A stretch of 64,000 nt of DNA from Blautia caecimuris. Its GTDB lineage: Bacteria > Bacillota > Clostridia > Lachnospirales > Lachnospiraceae. Location of the stretch: the NCBI RefSeq assembly GCF_024622975.1, contig NZ_JANJZT010000004.1:62001-126000 (forward strand), read 5' to 3'. Shown one piece after another: positions 1-8,506 of this stretch. Numbering within the stretch: the first letter of the stretch is position 1; every line of letters begins with the position of its first letter. The notes beneath the pieces are model-generated. The model saw only the letters and a list, made by a program, of their open reading frames with translations, did no database searches and had not been told where the DNA came from. The translations under genes were made by a program, and so were the position numbers.

Positions 1-21
1 TTGTGAACCGGAGGTGGCATA

Positions 22-1074
22 ATGGCGAAAAGAGACTATTATGAGGTCCTTGAAGTGGGCAGAAATGCTGATGAAAAGGAAATCAAAAGAGCATACAGAA
101 AACTTGCCAAGCAGTATCATCCGGATATGAACCCGGGAGATAAGAAGGCAGAACAGAAATTTAAAGAAATCACAGAGGCCTATAATGTTCTCAGTGATAC
201 GGAAAAGAAGAAATTATACGATCAGTTTGGATTCGCTGCATTTGAGGAAGGCTTTTCGGCAGAAAATGCAGGGGGATTTTCTGGGCGTGGAAATGGCTTC
301 GGAGGCTTTGATTTCGGCCGGGACGGAAACGGCGCTTATCGGGAATATCATTTTGAAAACGGTAACATGGATGATATTTTTGGGGATATCTTCGGCGATA
401 TGTTTCATGGTCAGGGTGGACGCACCGGAAGAGGCCGGGCAGGCTTCGGAAGCGGTTTTTCCGGAAATTCCGGCTTCCGGGGGTATCAGGACTTCGGAGG
501 CAGACAGGGTACAGGACGGGGCAGCGACCTGCGCTCAGAGGTCAGTGTCAGCTTTAAAGAAGCTGTGTTCGGATGTGACAGAATGCTGCAGCTTTCTGAT
601 CCAAATGGAAAAGCCCAGAAGCTTCAGGTGCATATTCCGGCAGGAATTGAGGATGGAAAGAGCATTCGCCTGAAGGGGAAGGGAAATCCCGGATACGGAG
701 GCGGAGCATCAGGCGATCTTTTTTTGAAGGTTCATGTGGAACCGGAAACCGGATGGGAGAGAAAAGGTCAGGATATTTATACGATAGCAGAAATTCCTTT
801 TATGACAGCAGTGCTGGGAGGAGAAGCGAAATTTTCTACTTTGTACGGAGATGTGATGTGCAGGATTCCGGCCGGAACTCAGTGCGGCGGAAAAATCCGG
901 CTGAGAGGAAAAGGGGTTCCTTCCATGCAGAATCCTTCTGTAAAAGGCGACCAGTATGTGACCATACAGATCCAGGTGCCAAAGGCGGTAAGTAGAGAGG
1001 CGGCCCAGAAACTGAAAGAATACGGAATGGCAATGGACAGAAGCTGTTCAGGCAGACGGGGAAGCGCAGTATAA
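22..1074 (+). CDS. DnaJ-like co-chaperone without zinc finger (CbpA type)
   Basis: 350 aa. Residues 1-70 form a J domain with the HPD tripeptide at 33-35, which in this family stimulates the DnaK ATPase. A long Gly/Phe-rich linker follows (about 75-165), then a DnaJ C-terminal substrate-binding domain (about 174-335). The CxxCxGxG zinc-finger repeats of true DnaJ are absent, so this is a CbpA-like accessory DnaJ rather than the main cytosolic one. The ATG at 22 follows a GGAGG-type ribosome site. No dnaK or grpE is adjacent. The family call is secure; the client range is unknown. Confidence 0.9.
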   Translation: MAKRDYYEVLEVGRNADEKEIKRAYRKLAKQYHPDMNPGDKKAEQKFKEITEAYNVLSDTEKKKLYDQFGFAAFEEGFSAENAGGFSGRGNGFGGFDFGRDGNGAYREYHFENGNMDDIFGDIFGDMFHGQGGRTGRGRAGFGSGFSGNSGFRGYQDFGGRQGTGRGSDLRSEVSVSFKEAVFGCDRMLQLSDPNGKAQKLQVHIPAGIEDGKSIRLKGKGNPGYGGGASGDLFLKVHVEPETGWERKGQDIYTIAEIPFMTAVLGGEAKFSTLYGDVMCRIPAGTQCGGKIRLRGKGVPSMQNPSVKGDQYVTIQIQVPKAVSREAAQKLKEYGMAMDRSCSGRRGSAV

Positions 1075-1088
1075 AGCGCTTCCTTTTT
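1060..1088 (+). terminator. Intrinsic terminator of the dnaJ-like gene
   Basis: GGAAGCGC at 1060-1067 pairs perfectly with GCGCTTCC at 1076-1083 and is followed by five T. The left arm lies inside the last codons, so the hairpin overlaps the stop codon. Confidence 0.75.
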
Positions 1089-1219
1089 GGCTTCTCAGTA
1101 TAAAGCAAAACATACTTTTCAAATACTGGCTGTCATTTTATAATAGAGAAAATGCTATGTTTGCTGTAATGTGACAGTGATCAGATGTGTTTAGACTTGC
1201 TTTGATGAGGGATGTATTT

Positions 1220-2677
1220 ATGAAACTGAGTATGTGGATGATCGCAAATCGTATCTGCGCTTTGGAACCGGAACTCTATATTGAAGAGGATGCGCCTATC
1301 TGTCTTAGAAGTGCACGCATGGCCTATGCAACAGACTGTGTTCATGTATATCAGTCAGGAGCAGACGCAGTGTGTCAGGGGATCGGAGGAAAAATTGTTC
1401 TCAGGGATATGGACTGCCAGCAGGCCTTTGAAATCATTCAGAGTGTTTTTGATATTTATGATGACTGGATCAGCGGTTTGCTGCCGGTTGCAGGGACAGA
1501 GGATTATCAGAGGATCGTAGATGAAAGCCGGCAGATTTTTCAGAATCCTGTTATATTCCTGGATGGGGACAACAGAGTTCTTGCTCTCAGCTCCCAGTAT
1601 GGGGAAAAGGACATTGACAGGGAGTGGGAGCATCTGTGCAGATACGGCTACAGTTCCCTGGACTATATTCAGAAGTTCCGCAGAACATATTCGCAGAATG
1701 ATTTTTATATTAAAAATAAGGCGCAGCTGTTTTCTTTCGGACCGGAGCTGGATAACTGTGTTACTATGTCAGTGGCAGTTTATTATGATAATCTGTTTTG
1801 CGGGAGAATCAATGTTCTGGAAACAGACCGGAAGCTGAATCTGGGAGACATACAGATTCTGGAAATCCTTGCCAGTCATTTGTCTCCGTATCTTGGAGCT
1901 ATGCGTTACCGGCAAAATCAGGATTTTCATCAGAATATTTTTCAGGATCTTCTGCAAAAGCAGAATATTCCTGCTACGGTACTGGAAGAGCGGCTGCACT
2001 GGCAGCTGGGATATATGAAATGGAAGCCGGAAGATTTATTCTGTCTTTTGACGCTTCATCCGGAAAGAAAAGATTTTTCACCGGATCTTCTGATTCTGGC
2101 CGGGAATCAGCTTCGGAAGCTTTTTCCCCAGACCAGTGTCTTTACTATGGAAGATCATATTGTTATGGTCTGTGATCAGGAAAAAAACGCAATGGAGAAT
2201 CTGTTTGCTGTTTTACGCGAGTATCTGCTGGTGAATCATTTTGCTGCGGGAATGAGCCTGCCTTTCAGACGCCTGGAAAAGCTCAGATATTACCATCAGC
2301 AGGCTCTGGCAGCAGTTTCTTATGGGCAGAGAGAAAACAGAAAATCCTCTGTCTGTGATTTTTATGATTATGCGCTTTCTTATATTATTGAGATTTCAGA
2401 TCAGGAGGCGCTTATCTGCGCCTGTCATCCGGATATTCTGGCGCTTGCGGAAGAAGACTCAAAAAATCACGGAGACAGGCTGAATACGTTGTGTACTTAT
2501 CTGAATATGGAACGTTCTCTGCTGAACACAGCAAAAGCTCTTTATATTCATCGTAATACTTTAGTGTACCGTATTACGAAAATTATTGATTCACTTCATT
2601 ATGATATAGAAGATGTGTACTGCAGAGATTATATGAAGATGACCTTCCGTATTCTGAAGCTTTTTTCAAGGCTATAA
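1220..2677 (+). CDS. PucR/CdaR-family transcriptional regulator
   Basis: 485 aa, cytosolic. The C-terminal ~60 residues (about 421-475) match the PucR/CdaR helix-turn-helix (HTH_30), with a recognition helix containing IHRNTLVYRI. The long N-terminal and middle parts are the usual poorly conserved sensory region. A GTG at 1187 would extend the frame, but the ATG at 1220 has a GAGGG ribosome site eight bases upstream and is preferred. The gene converges on the URO-D/MFS operon and its stop overlaps the last URO-D gene by 6 bp. Family members often control adjacent catabolic genes, so it is the likely regulator of that operon (inference from position). Confidence 0.85.
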   Translation: MKLSMWMIANRICALEPELYIEEDAPICLRSARMAYATDCVHVYQSGADAVCQGIGGKIVLRDMDCQQAFEIIQSVFDIYDDWISGLLPVAGTEDYQRIVDESRQIFQNPVIFLDGDNRVLALSSQYGEKDIDREWEHLCRYGYSSLDYIQKFRRTYSQNDFYIKNKAQLFSFGPELDNCVTMSVAVYYDNLFCGRINVLETDRKLNLGDIQILEILASHLSPYLGAMRYRQNQDFHQNIFQDLLQKQNIPATVLEERLHWQLGYMKWKPEDLFCLLTLHPERKDFSPDLLILAGNQLRKLFPQTSVFTMEDHIVMVCDQEKNAMENLFAVLREYLLVNHFAAGMSLPFRRLEKLRYYHQQALAAVSYGQRENRKSSVCDFYDYALSYIIEISDQEALICACHPDILALAEEDSKNHGDRLNTLCTYLNMERSLLNTAKALYIHRNTLVYRITKIIDSLHYDIEDVYCRDYMKMTFRILKLFSRL

Positions 2678-3700
2678 TCTGGAATACAGTTCAAGACTGT
2701 AATTGTATACCTCTTCTTCAAAGACGCGGAATATGCGTTCATCGTTGCAGGAGGTGCTGAAGACAACTCCGCTTCCGTCATTGGCCTGTGCGCCGTATTC
2801 GTCTACAAAGCTTCGCGCATAGGCTCTGATCTCATCATCTGTTTTGTCCAGATCATTCATAATATAAGGATCTGCTTTCAGTTCTACAGTTACACGGCTG
2901 CCGTATTTTTTCAGAATTCCTTTAATGTCGTTGATCGGCTGGATTTCCAGTGCATCGGCCTCCAGTCCTTCTACGATATAAGGAATAAAACGGTCGATTT
3001 TGCCGCAGTTGTGGAACTGGACAAGAACTCCCTTGTCATGGATGGCATCAAATATTTTTTTAGTAGGCTCAAAGAGCAGATCTTTTAATACATCTTCTGA
3101 GAAAAAAGCATCTCTGGCTGTACCCCAGTCATCATTGTAAATAACGTAATCGAAATGATAACGTTCATACATCCGTTCAAAAATTTCAATTTTATAATCT
3201 GCCATTTTCATAAAAAAAGCTTTGCTGGCTTCCGGTTCCGTGAGAAGATCAATCAGCGCGGTTTCAAAATCCAGGAAAATATGCATTCTCTCAAACAGAC
3301 CGTTTCCGTAAGGGGTTGCCAGAGCAAGCTGGGGCTTCCGCACAAAGGTGTCTAAACCGGCATCCCAGTCGCAGGCATTCATATCCGGCCACTTTATTTT
3401 TTCTTCCCACTGGGTAATGTCATCAAGCATTCCCGGCACAGGAGTAGGGGTGCCAAAGGCTTCCGAAAAAGTATACTGGACACCGAACCAGTCATCTGTG
3501 GCAGAGGTCATACTGCGGGGCATATCCTGATTTGCAGGACAGAGAGCAAACTGGGTAGATCTGTATTGGTGAGGCATCCAAGCCGGTTTTTCGTGCCGGA
3601 AAGCCTTCAGAAGATTTTCACGCTGACTAATGGGATAGCCGGGATCAAACGGGGGCATGGGCTTGGACAGCGCAGGTATTTTAATATCAGACAGCTTCAT
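2672..3700 (-). CDS. URO-D superfamily methyltransferase-type protein A
   Basis: 342 aa, TIM-barrel of the uroporphyrinogen decarboxylase superfamily. Instead of HemE signatures it carries FHNCG with His230 and Cys232, and a later Cys318 in a TSCN context. This H-x-C...C set is the zinc-ligand pattern of MtaA/MtbA/CmuA-type corrinoid-dependent methyltransferases. The likely role is moving a methyl group between a corrinoid protein, a methylated substrate and a thiol or folate acceptor; the substrate is unknown. It is the third gene of a minus-strand operon, 16 bases after the MFS gene, with a GGAGG ribosome site. No corrinoid-binding protein is encoded nearby. Confidence 0.75.
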   Translation of the reverse strand: MKLSDIKIPALSKPMPPFDPGYPISQRENLLKAFRHEKPAWMPHQYRSTQFALCPANQDMPRSMTSATDDWFGVQYTFSEAFGTPTPVPGMLDDITQWEEKIKWPDMNACDWDAGLDTFVRKPQLALATPYGNGLFERMHIFLDFETALIDLLTEPEASKAFFMKMADYKIEIFERMYERYHFDYVIYNDDWGTARDAFFSEDVLKDLLFEPTKKIFDAIHDKGVLVQFHNCGKIDRFIPYIVEGLEADALEIQPINDIKGILKKYGSRVTVELKADPYIMNDLDKTDDEIRAYARSFVDEYGAQANDGSGVVFSTSCNDERIFRVFEEEVYNYSLELYSRL

Positions 3701-3716
3701 ATGAGATTCCTCCTGT

Positions 3717-4901
3717 TCATTGTTTATTTATCTTTCTGCCGGACAGTGCAATACAGAGGATTCCGATTACAGACCCAGATAAAATACTGACGCAGGCGAT
3801 CTGCCAGTCAGCTCTTGCTGCGGTGATATGCAGGATATCCCGCACAAACTTCAGAATATAGGCAGAGGAAAACTGACCGATTCCCGTACAGCATACGTAG
3901 ATGGAGATTGCCATGGGAGTATGGCTCTTATCTGTTACGCCGGAGGCTGCTTTTAAGGTCAGTGCCGGATTGGTAAATCCGAAGCCCAGGCCAAAGACTG
4001 CAGCAGATACAAAAAATAAAGGTTTGCTGGAAGCTGCCATCGCTATGCCGAAGGCGATTCCCACCAGAAGAATAGCGATAGCCGGCGTGTACTGTCTGCC
4101 TATTTTGGCAAATCCCACATAAACCAGACCGGCAAGGAAGGAAAAAGCAGTAAACGTACTTAATACATTGGCTGCATCTATGGCAGTCCCGATCTGTTCT
4201 CCTGTGATAAATAAAGCCATATTCTGCATATAGGAAAACTGCACTGCATTTAGCAGAAATCCCACGGCACAGCAGATATATAAGGTTTTTGTATATTTGG
4301 AACCCTGTGTTTTGGCAGTTTCAGCGGTTTTCTGGACTCCTGTGTCCGGAAGAACAAAAAGAACCAGGATAACAATCGGAATCACAAGAAGGAAACCAAG
4401 GAAAGAAAATCTCCAGCTGTAAGCTGCCAGGATACCGCCCAGGGACTGGAATACTACTCCTGCCAGGGCGCCTACTGCGCTTTTCCAGCCCATCATGGCA
4501 TCCTTTTCACTTCCGTCAAAAAGATCTGTAACAACAGCAGAGGCCAGCGGGAACACAAGACCGTAACCGGCTCCGAAGACTACACGGGTAAAAAGGATAA
4601 AATTCATATCTCCGAAAAAGGCCGGAAGAACACCGGCAAAAATCAGGCCGGAAGCAATCAGAATGGCCTTTTTAATAGATACTTTGCGGGTAAGCCATCC
4701 GGATACCAGGGAAAAAATACACAGCATCAGCGAGGGGATAGAGCCGATCAGCTTCACAGTTTCTCCACTGGCATCAGGAAAGGCTTTTGCTATCTCAGCC
4801 AATGCAGGTGTAGTCATACTGGTAGTATACATTAACAGAGCTACGGATAAGGTGGCAGCCTTTACCATGACTCCGTATTTTTTGTTTGTCTGTTCAGTCA
4901 T
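3717..4901 (-). CDS. MFS transporter
   Basis: 394 aa with about 12 predicted membrane segments, a short polar N-terminus and the major facilitator repeat architecture; the loop after the second helix contains GWLTRKVSIKK, a variant of the family's motif A. It lies between two URO-D paralogues. Its start is 5 bases after the upstream URO-D stop and its ribosome site lies in that gene's end, so translation is probably coupled. The context suggests uptake of the compound that the URO-D proteins act on, or export of the product. The substrate cannot be read from the sequence. Confidence 0.85.
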   Translation of the reverse strand: MTEQTNKKYGVMVKAATLSVALLMYTTSMTTPALAEIAKAFPDASGETVKLIGSIPSLMLCIFSLVSGWLTRKVSIKKAILIASGLIFAGVLPAFFGDMNFILFTRVVFGAGYGLVFPLASAVVTDLFDGSEKDAMMGWKSAVGALAGVVFQSLGGILAAYSWRFSFLGFLLVIPIVILVLFVLPDTGVQKTAETAKTQGSKYTKTLYICCAVGFLLNAVQFSYMQNMALFITGEQIGTAIDAANVLSTFTAFSFLAGLVYVGFAKIGRQYTPAIAILLVGIAFGIAMAASSKPLFFVSAAVFGLGFGFTNPALTLKAASGVTDKSHTPMAISIYVCCTGIGQFSSAYILKFVRDILHITAARADWQIACVSILSGSVIGILCIALSGRKINKQ

Positions 4902-4906
4902 AGCTT

Positions 4907-5977
4907 TTACTTCTCCTCCGTTTCTCCACAGTACAGTTTACGGCTGGTAACGTAGATCACTTCATTGATATCAACCTTGCGTCCGGGATTTGTATTGACT
5001 ACCCATGGCATATATCGTCCTGCTTCAGCCATTGTTTTTACGTGATTTTCCACATATTGCCGCAGTTCTTCCCCGTCCATTTCTGCCGGAGGCTGGAAAA
5101 TACTTACCTGTCCCATGCGGCTGGTTGTCTGCTTCAACAATGCTGTTTTGTCGTTGCAGTTATCCTGTCCTTCCCAGAAATCAAAGCCTGTGTCACAGAA
5201 ATTTTCCATCTGATTTCCCACACAGCCGCAGGAATGCAGGATCATATATAAGCCCATATTGTGGGCTGCCTGATTCATCCGTTTGTAATGAGGAAGCAGA
5301 ACTTCACGGAAGGTGGCAGGAGACATAAAGGAATTGATCTGAGTACCCATATCGTCGTGGAAGGTGATCGCGTCAGCGTGATATACTTCTCGGGCGATTT
5401 TAAACAGTTCAATGTGAAAATCCGTCAGCTTTTCAAAGAAATCTCCGACAGCTTCCGGTTCTTCCAGAAGATAACAGAAGGTGTCCTCAAAGCTGGTCAG
5501 ATCAGCCAGTCTCTCAAAACAGCCGTTGACAATAATGAAGGTAGTGGCGCGGTCCGGTTCCATCAAATCGGCATAGTGTTCCTGATAATCTTTTTTCCAG
5601 TCAATGGCTTTCAGATCAGGGAAAACCAGCTCCTTTTCCCAGTTCACAATGTCTGAGAGTCTTCTTGTACCCGGTTTCACCATGGCTGCCCGGCTCAGTT
5701 CTTCATATTGCCATTCAATGCCGAACCAGTCAGTTCCACCGTAGGTTCTGGCATAGGCATCCGGCATGACCATTGGCTGCAGACAGTTAAAATCAACAGA
5801 AAAATTAGGCATCCACAAAGGCTTTTCTCCACGGGCCAGCCGTAGGAAATTTTCTTTTGGCGTAATAGGAGTATTGAATTTTCGTACTGGGAAAGACGGC
5901 ACACCGTAAGGCTTTGGTACAGGGCGGAATTTTCCCACATCTTTTAATTCCTCTTCAGGGCAAAACGGATAGTTCAT
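4907..5977 (-). CDS. URO-D superfamily methyltransferase-type protein B
   Basis: 356 aa. The start at 5977 is chosen because a GGGAG ribosome site precedes it; the open frame continues 71 codons further without one. It shares the fold and general layout of protein A and carries LHSCGC with His248 and Cys250, matching the first two zinc ligands of MtaA-type enzymes. At the position of the third ligand it reads VVNTNPGRK, so that cysteine is missing; another Cys lies near the C-terminus (LYCGE). It may therefore be a divergent partner of protein A or use another ligand. First gene of the operon. Confidence 0.7.
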   Translation of the reverse strand: MNYPFCPEEELKDVGKFRPVPKPYGVPSFPVRKFNTPITPKENFLRLARGEKPLWMPNFSVDFNCLQPMVMPDAYARTYGGTDWFGIEWQYEELSRAAMVKPGTRRLSDIVNWEKELVFPDLKAIDWKKDYQEHYADLMEPDRATTFIIVNGCFERLADLTSFEDTFCYLLEEPEAVGDFFEKLTDFHIELFKIAREVYHADAITFHDDMGTQINSFMSPATFREVLLPHYKRMNQAAHNMGLYMILHSCGCVGNQMENFCDTGFDFWEGQDNCNDKTALLKQTTSRMGQVSIFQPPAEMDGEELRQYVENHVKTMAEAGRYMPWVVNTNPGRKVDINEVIYVTSRKLYCGETEEK

Positions 5978-5999
5978 ATTGGCATCTCCCTTCTCTTTG

Positions 6000-6054
6000 T
6001 TTGTATCCAGTGTACGCCTTTCGCTGAAAAAAAGAATCGTGTGCAGGATACAAA
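6000..6054. promoter_or_regulatory. Inverted repeat upstream of the URO-D operon
   Basis: TTTGTATCC at 6000-6008 is a perfect inverted copy of GGATACAAA at 6046-6054, with 37 bp between. It lies 23-77 bp upstream of the first URO-D gene and could be the operator of that operon. A further ATACAAAA lies at about 6091. The binding protein is not identified. Confidence 0.35.
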
Positions 6055-6113
6055 AACAAACGGAATAAATGCCTGCTTTTTGGATTTTGCATACAAAAGA
6101 TTTTTGGGATACC

Positions 6114-6142
6114 TTGATAACAGAAATGAAATCGCTTATAAT
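6114..6142 (+). promoter_or_regulatory. Sigma-A type promoter of the rhomboid gene
   Basis: TTGATA (6114-6119), 17-bp spacer, TATAAT (6137-6142). It sits just before the ribosome site AAGAGGTGAT of the rhomboid gene. Confidence 0.65.
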
Positions 6143-6162
6143 TTGGCAAAGAGGTGATGTGT

Positions 6163-6753
6163 TTGGAAGAATTTCGGAAGGAACCTGCAACGCTTACATT
6201 GATCATTATAAATATTGTAGTGTTTCTTATGGTGGAATTTACGGGACTTTCCCAGGATACGCTTCATATGCTGGACTGGGGAGCAGCCTATACGCCGCTG
6301 ATCGTAGAAAAAGGGGAAGTTTATCGTCTGTTTACCAGTATGTTTCTTCATTTTGGGATTGAACATCTGATCAATAATATGCTGGTACTTTTTGTTCTGG
6401 GAAGCCGTCTGGAAAGAGTGATCGGAAAGCTGCGTTTTATCGTGATTTATCTGGCTGGAGGCATGACGGGAAGTGTACTTTCTCTTGTCTGGGATTTAAG
6501 ACAGGGGGAATATGCAGTATCGGCAGGAGCCTCCGGCGCAGTTTTTGCGGTAATGGGAGCTATGATTTATGTGGTGATACGAAATAAAGGACGCCTGGAG
6601 GATCTGTCTGTGCGTCAGATTCTTGTTATGGCCGTCTTTTCTCTGTATTTTGGATTCGCCAGCAGCGGCGTGGATAACGCCGCGCATACAGGGGGACTTG
6701 CAGCAGGCTTTCTGCTGGCGGTTTTTTGTTATCACAGGCGGAAAAAGATCTGA
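6163..6753 (+). CDS. Rhomboid-family intramembrane serine protease
   Basis: 196 aa with about six membrane helices. The rhomboid GxSG motif (GASGAVF, Ser124) and the catalytic His175 in NAAHTGG are present, as is an N-terminal HLINN segment typical of the family. The enzyme cleaves membrane proteins within the bilayer; substrates are unknown. Start choice: a near-perfect anti-SD match AAGAGGTGAT (6148-6157) points to the TTG at 6163 rather than the GTG or ATG that lie inside that site. The 3' end overlaps the convergent histidine kinase gene by 22 bp. Confidence 0.85.
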   Translation: MEEFRKEPATLTLIIINIVVFLMVEFTGLSQDTLHMLDWGAAYTPLIVEKGEVYRLFTSMFLHFGIEHLINNMLVLFVLGSRLERVIGKLRFIVIYLAGGMTGSVLSLVWDLRQGEYAVSAGASGAVFAVMGAMIYVVIRNKGRLEDLSVRQILVMAVFSLYFGFASSGVDNAAHTGGLAAGFLLAVFCYHRRKKI

Positions 6754-7409
6754 AATTCAGTGCCTTTACCCGGTACGCTTCGAACCTTCAGACTGCCTCC
6801 GTGCGCCTCAATGATCTGGCGGGTGACAGGAAGCCCAAGTCCCGTTCCTGTGGGCTTGTAGGTAACGAAGGGATTGAATACATTTTTTATCTGGCTGTCT
6901 GTCATTCCGCATCCGTTGTCACGGACGGAAATACAGATGCCGTCAGTAACAGCGGCTGCCGTAACAGAGATAACGCCGTGAGAGTGCTGAATGGATTCCT
7001 GGGCATTTCTGAGAAGGTTCAGAAGCGCCTGATGGATTTTTGTCTGGTCCAGACAAAGAAGGGGAAGGGTCTGGGGAATATCTGTTTCCAGAGTGATTCC
7101 AAGGTAGTCCAGCGCAGGGCGGAAAGAGCGGATAATACTTTTTAAAAGGAGGGTAATATCTGTCTGTACAGGGGAAAGATGCTCTGCGTTGTTGTAACGG
7201 GACAGTTCATTCAGCAGCTCCCGGATATATTCCAGATTTTCCATGATACCGTACCAGCCGTCATAAGAATTCAGTTCCGGATGAGCGGAAGCGAGCATCT
7301 GGAGTTCACTCTGAATCAATGCTACCGGATTACGTATTTCATGGGTAAATTTTGATAAAGTCATTTGCAGCTCTTTTTTCTGCTGTTCTAAAGTTAAATT
7401 TTCCTGCAT
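6732..7409 (-). CDS. Soluble orphan sensor histidine kinase
   Basis: 225 aa, no membrane segment. A HisKA dimerisation helix holds the phospho-acceptor in FTHEIRNP (His23). The ATPase domain shows the N box (LLRNAQESI), G1 box (VRDNGCGM), a phenylalanine-containing F box and the G2 box (GTGLGLP). No response regulator is adjacent, and the sensory part is almost absent because the H box begins only about 20 residues in. A GAGGTGA ribosome site supports the start at 7409. It may feed a distant phosphorelay (for example sporulation), but this is inference from size and family. Confidence 0.85.
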   Translation of the reverse strand: MQENLTLEQQKKELQMTLSKFTHEIRNPVALIQSELQMLASAHPELNSYDGWYGIMENLEYIRELLNELSRYNNAEHLSPVQTDITLLLKSIIRSFRPALDYLGITLETDIPQTLPLLCLDQTKIHQALLNLLRNAQESIQHSHGVISVTAAAVTDGICISVRDNGCGMTDSQIKNVFNPFVTYKPTGTGLGLPVTRQIIEAHGGSLKVRSVPGKGTEFQIFFRL

Positions 7410-7537
7410 AATCTGTCACCTCGTTTGCAGTGTACCATTCCGGCCTGTTTCGGGCAAGAAATTTCATGTTGAAAAAATCGACAAAGTACGAGAGAATAGA
7501 AGAAACAATATTTCATAATTCAAAGGAGGAGTATATT

Positions 7538-7939
7538 ATGGAAAACTGTATTTTTTGTAAAATTGCAAATGGTGAAATTCCCTCTGCAACGTTGTATGAG
7601 GATGAAGAATTTCGAGTGATCCTCGATCTGGGTCCGGCAAGTAAAGGACACGCTCTGATTCTGCCAAAAGTTCATGCGGCAAATATTTATGAGCTTCCGG
7701 ATGCAACAGCAGGAAAAACCATGATCCTGGCAAAGCATATGGCAGAGAAACTGACAAATGCACTGGAATGTGACGGATTTAATATTGTGCAGAACAATGG
7801 AGAGATCGCAGGACAGACAGTATTTCACTTTCATATGCATTTGATCCCGAGATATCAGGGAGACGGTGTAGAGCTTACCTGGAAGCCGGGCAGCCTCACT
7901 GATGAGGACAGAGACGATATTCTGGCAAAACTGAAATAG
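7538..7939 (+). CDS. HIT family nucleotide hydrolase/transferase
   Basis: 133 aa. Begins ENCIFCKIANGEIPS and carries the histidine triad HFHMHLIPR near residue 97, the active site of HINT-like nucleoside phosphoramidases. The ATG at 7538 follows a perfect AAAGGAGGA site; upstream in-frame extension has no such site. Twenty-one bases separate it from the sigma factor gene downstream, so the two may be co-transcribed. Confidence 0.92.
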   Translation: MENCIFCKIANGEIPSATLYEDEEFRVILDLGPASKGHALILPKVHAANIYELPDATAGKTMILAKHMAEKLTNALECDGFNIVQNNGEIAGQTVFHFHMHLIPRYQGDGVELTWKPGSLTDEDRDDILAKLK

Positions 7940-7960
7940 GAATCAGGTATTGTACAAAAG

Positions 7961-8494
7961 ATGAAAAACGAGGATTTTAATGATATTTATAGGAAATACC
8001 ATAGATTCTCTGTAAAAAGCGCTTACAGGCTTGTAAAGGACAGAATGCTGGCAGAAGATATCAGTCAGGAAGTGTTTTATCATCTCTATGAGATTATGGA
8101 TACTCTGGATCTCGGTAATGAAGAAAAACTGAGAGCGCTGATATTTATAGCAACTGTCAATAAAACAAAAGATTATTTTAAGAAACCATGGAAAAGGCAG
8201 GAACATGTTGCTCTGGAGGACTGGAAACGCAGAAAGCCTTCTGAGGAGAAACTGAATCCTGAAAAGATCATGCTGAACCGGGAAGAGATCGAGTACAGAA
8301 AACAGGTGCTGCTCAAACTTCGCAAGGTAAATCCTGTAAATTATAATATTCTGGTTATGGTGAAATATTTTGGGATTTCTCCGGATTCTGTGGCAGAGGA
8401 GTACGGTATCACAAGAAACAATGTGAATAACCGTATCCTCCGGACAAGAAAATGGATGAAAGCAGAGCTTGAAAAGCTGCACAAAAGACATTAA
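7961..8494 (+). CDS. Sigma-70 family (ECF-like) RNA polymerase sigma factor
   Basis: 177 aa. Region 2 is visible around DRMLAEDISQEVFYHL, and region 4 near the C-terminus contains the helix-turn-helix SVAEEYGITRNNVNNRI. Length and lack of regions 1 and 3 fit ECF or sporulation-peripheral sigma factors. It ends 13 bp before the convergent murG stop. A DUF4367-like membrane protein on the same strand about 1.4 kb downstream could be its anti-sigma factor, but murG lies between them. Confidence 0.82.
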   Translation: MKNEDFNDIYRKYHRFSVKSAYRLVKDRMLAEDISQEVFYHLYEIMDTLDLGNEEKLRALIFIATVNKTKDYFKKPWKRQEHVALEDWKRRKPSEEKLNPEKIMLNREEIEYRKQVLLKLRKVNPVNYNILVMVKYFGISPDSVAEEYGITRNNVNNRILRTRKWMKAELEKLHKRH

Positions 8495-8506
8495 ACAATT
8501 ATTGGA

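Noticed and set aside
1187-1219. GTG start for the PucR-type regulator
   Set aside because: The ATG at 1220 has a well-spaced GAGGG site; the GTG has none.
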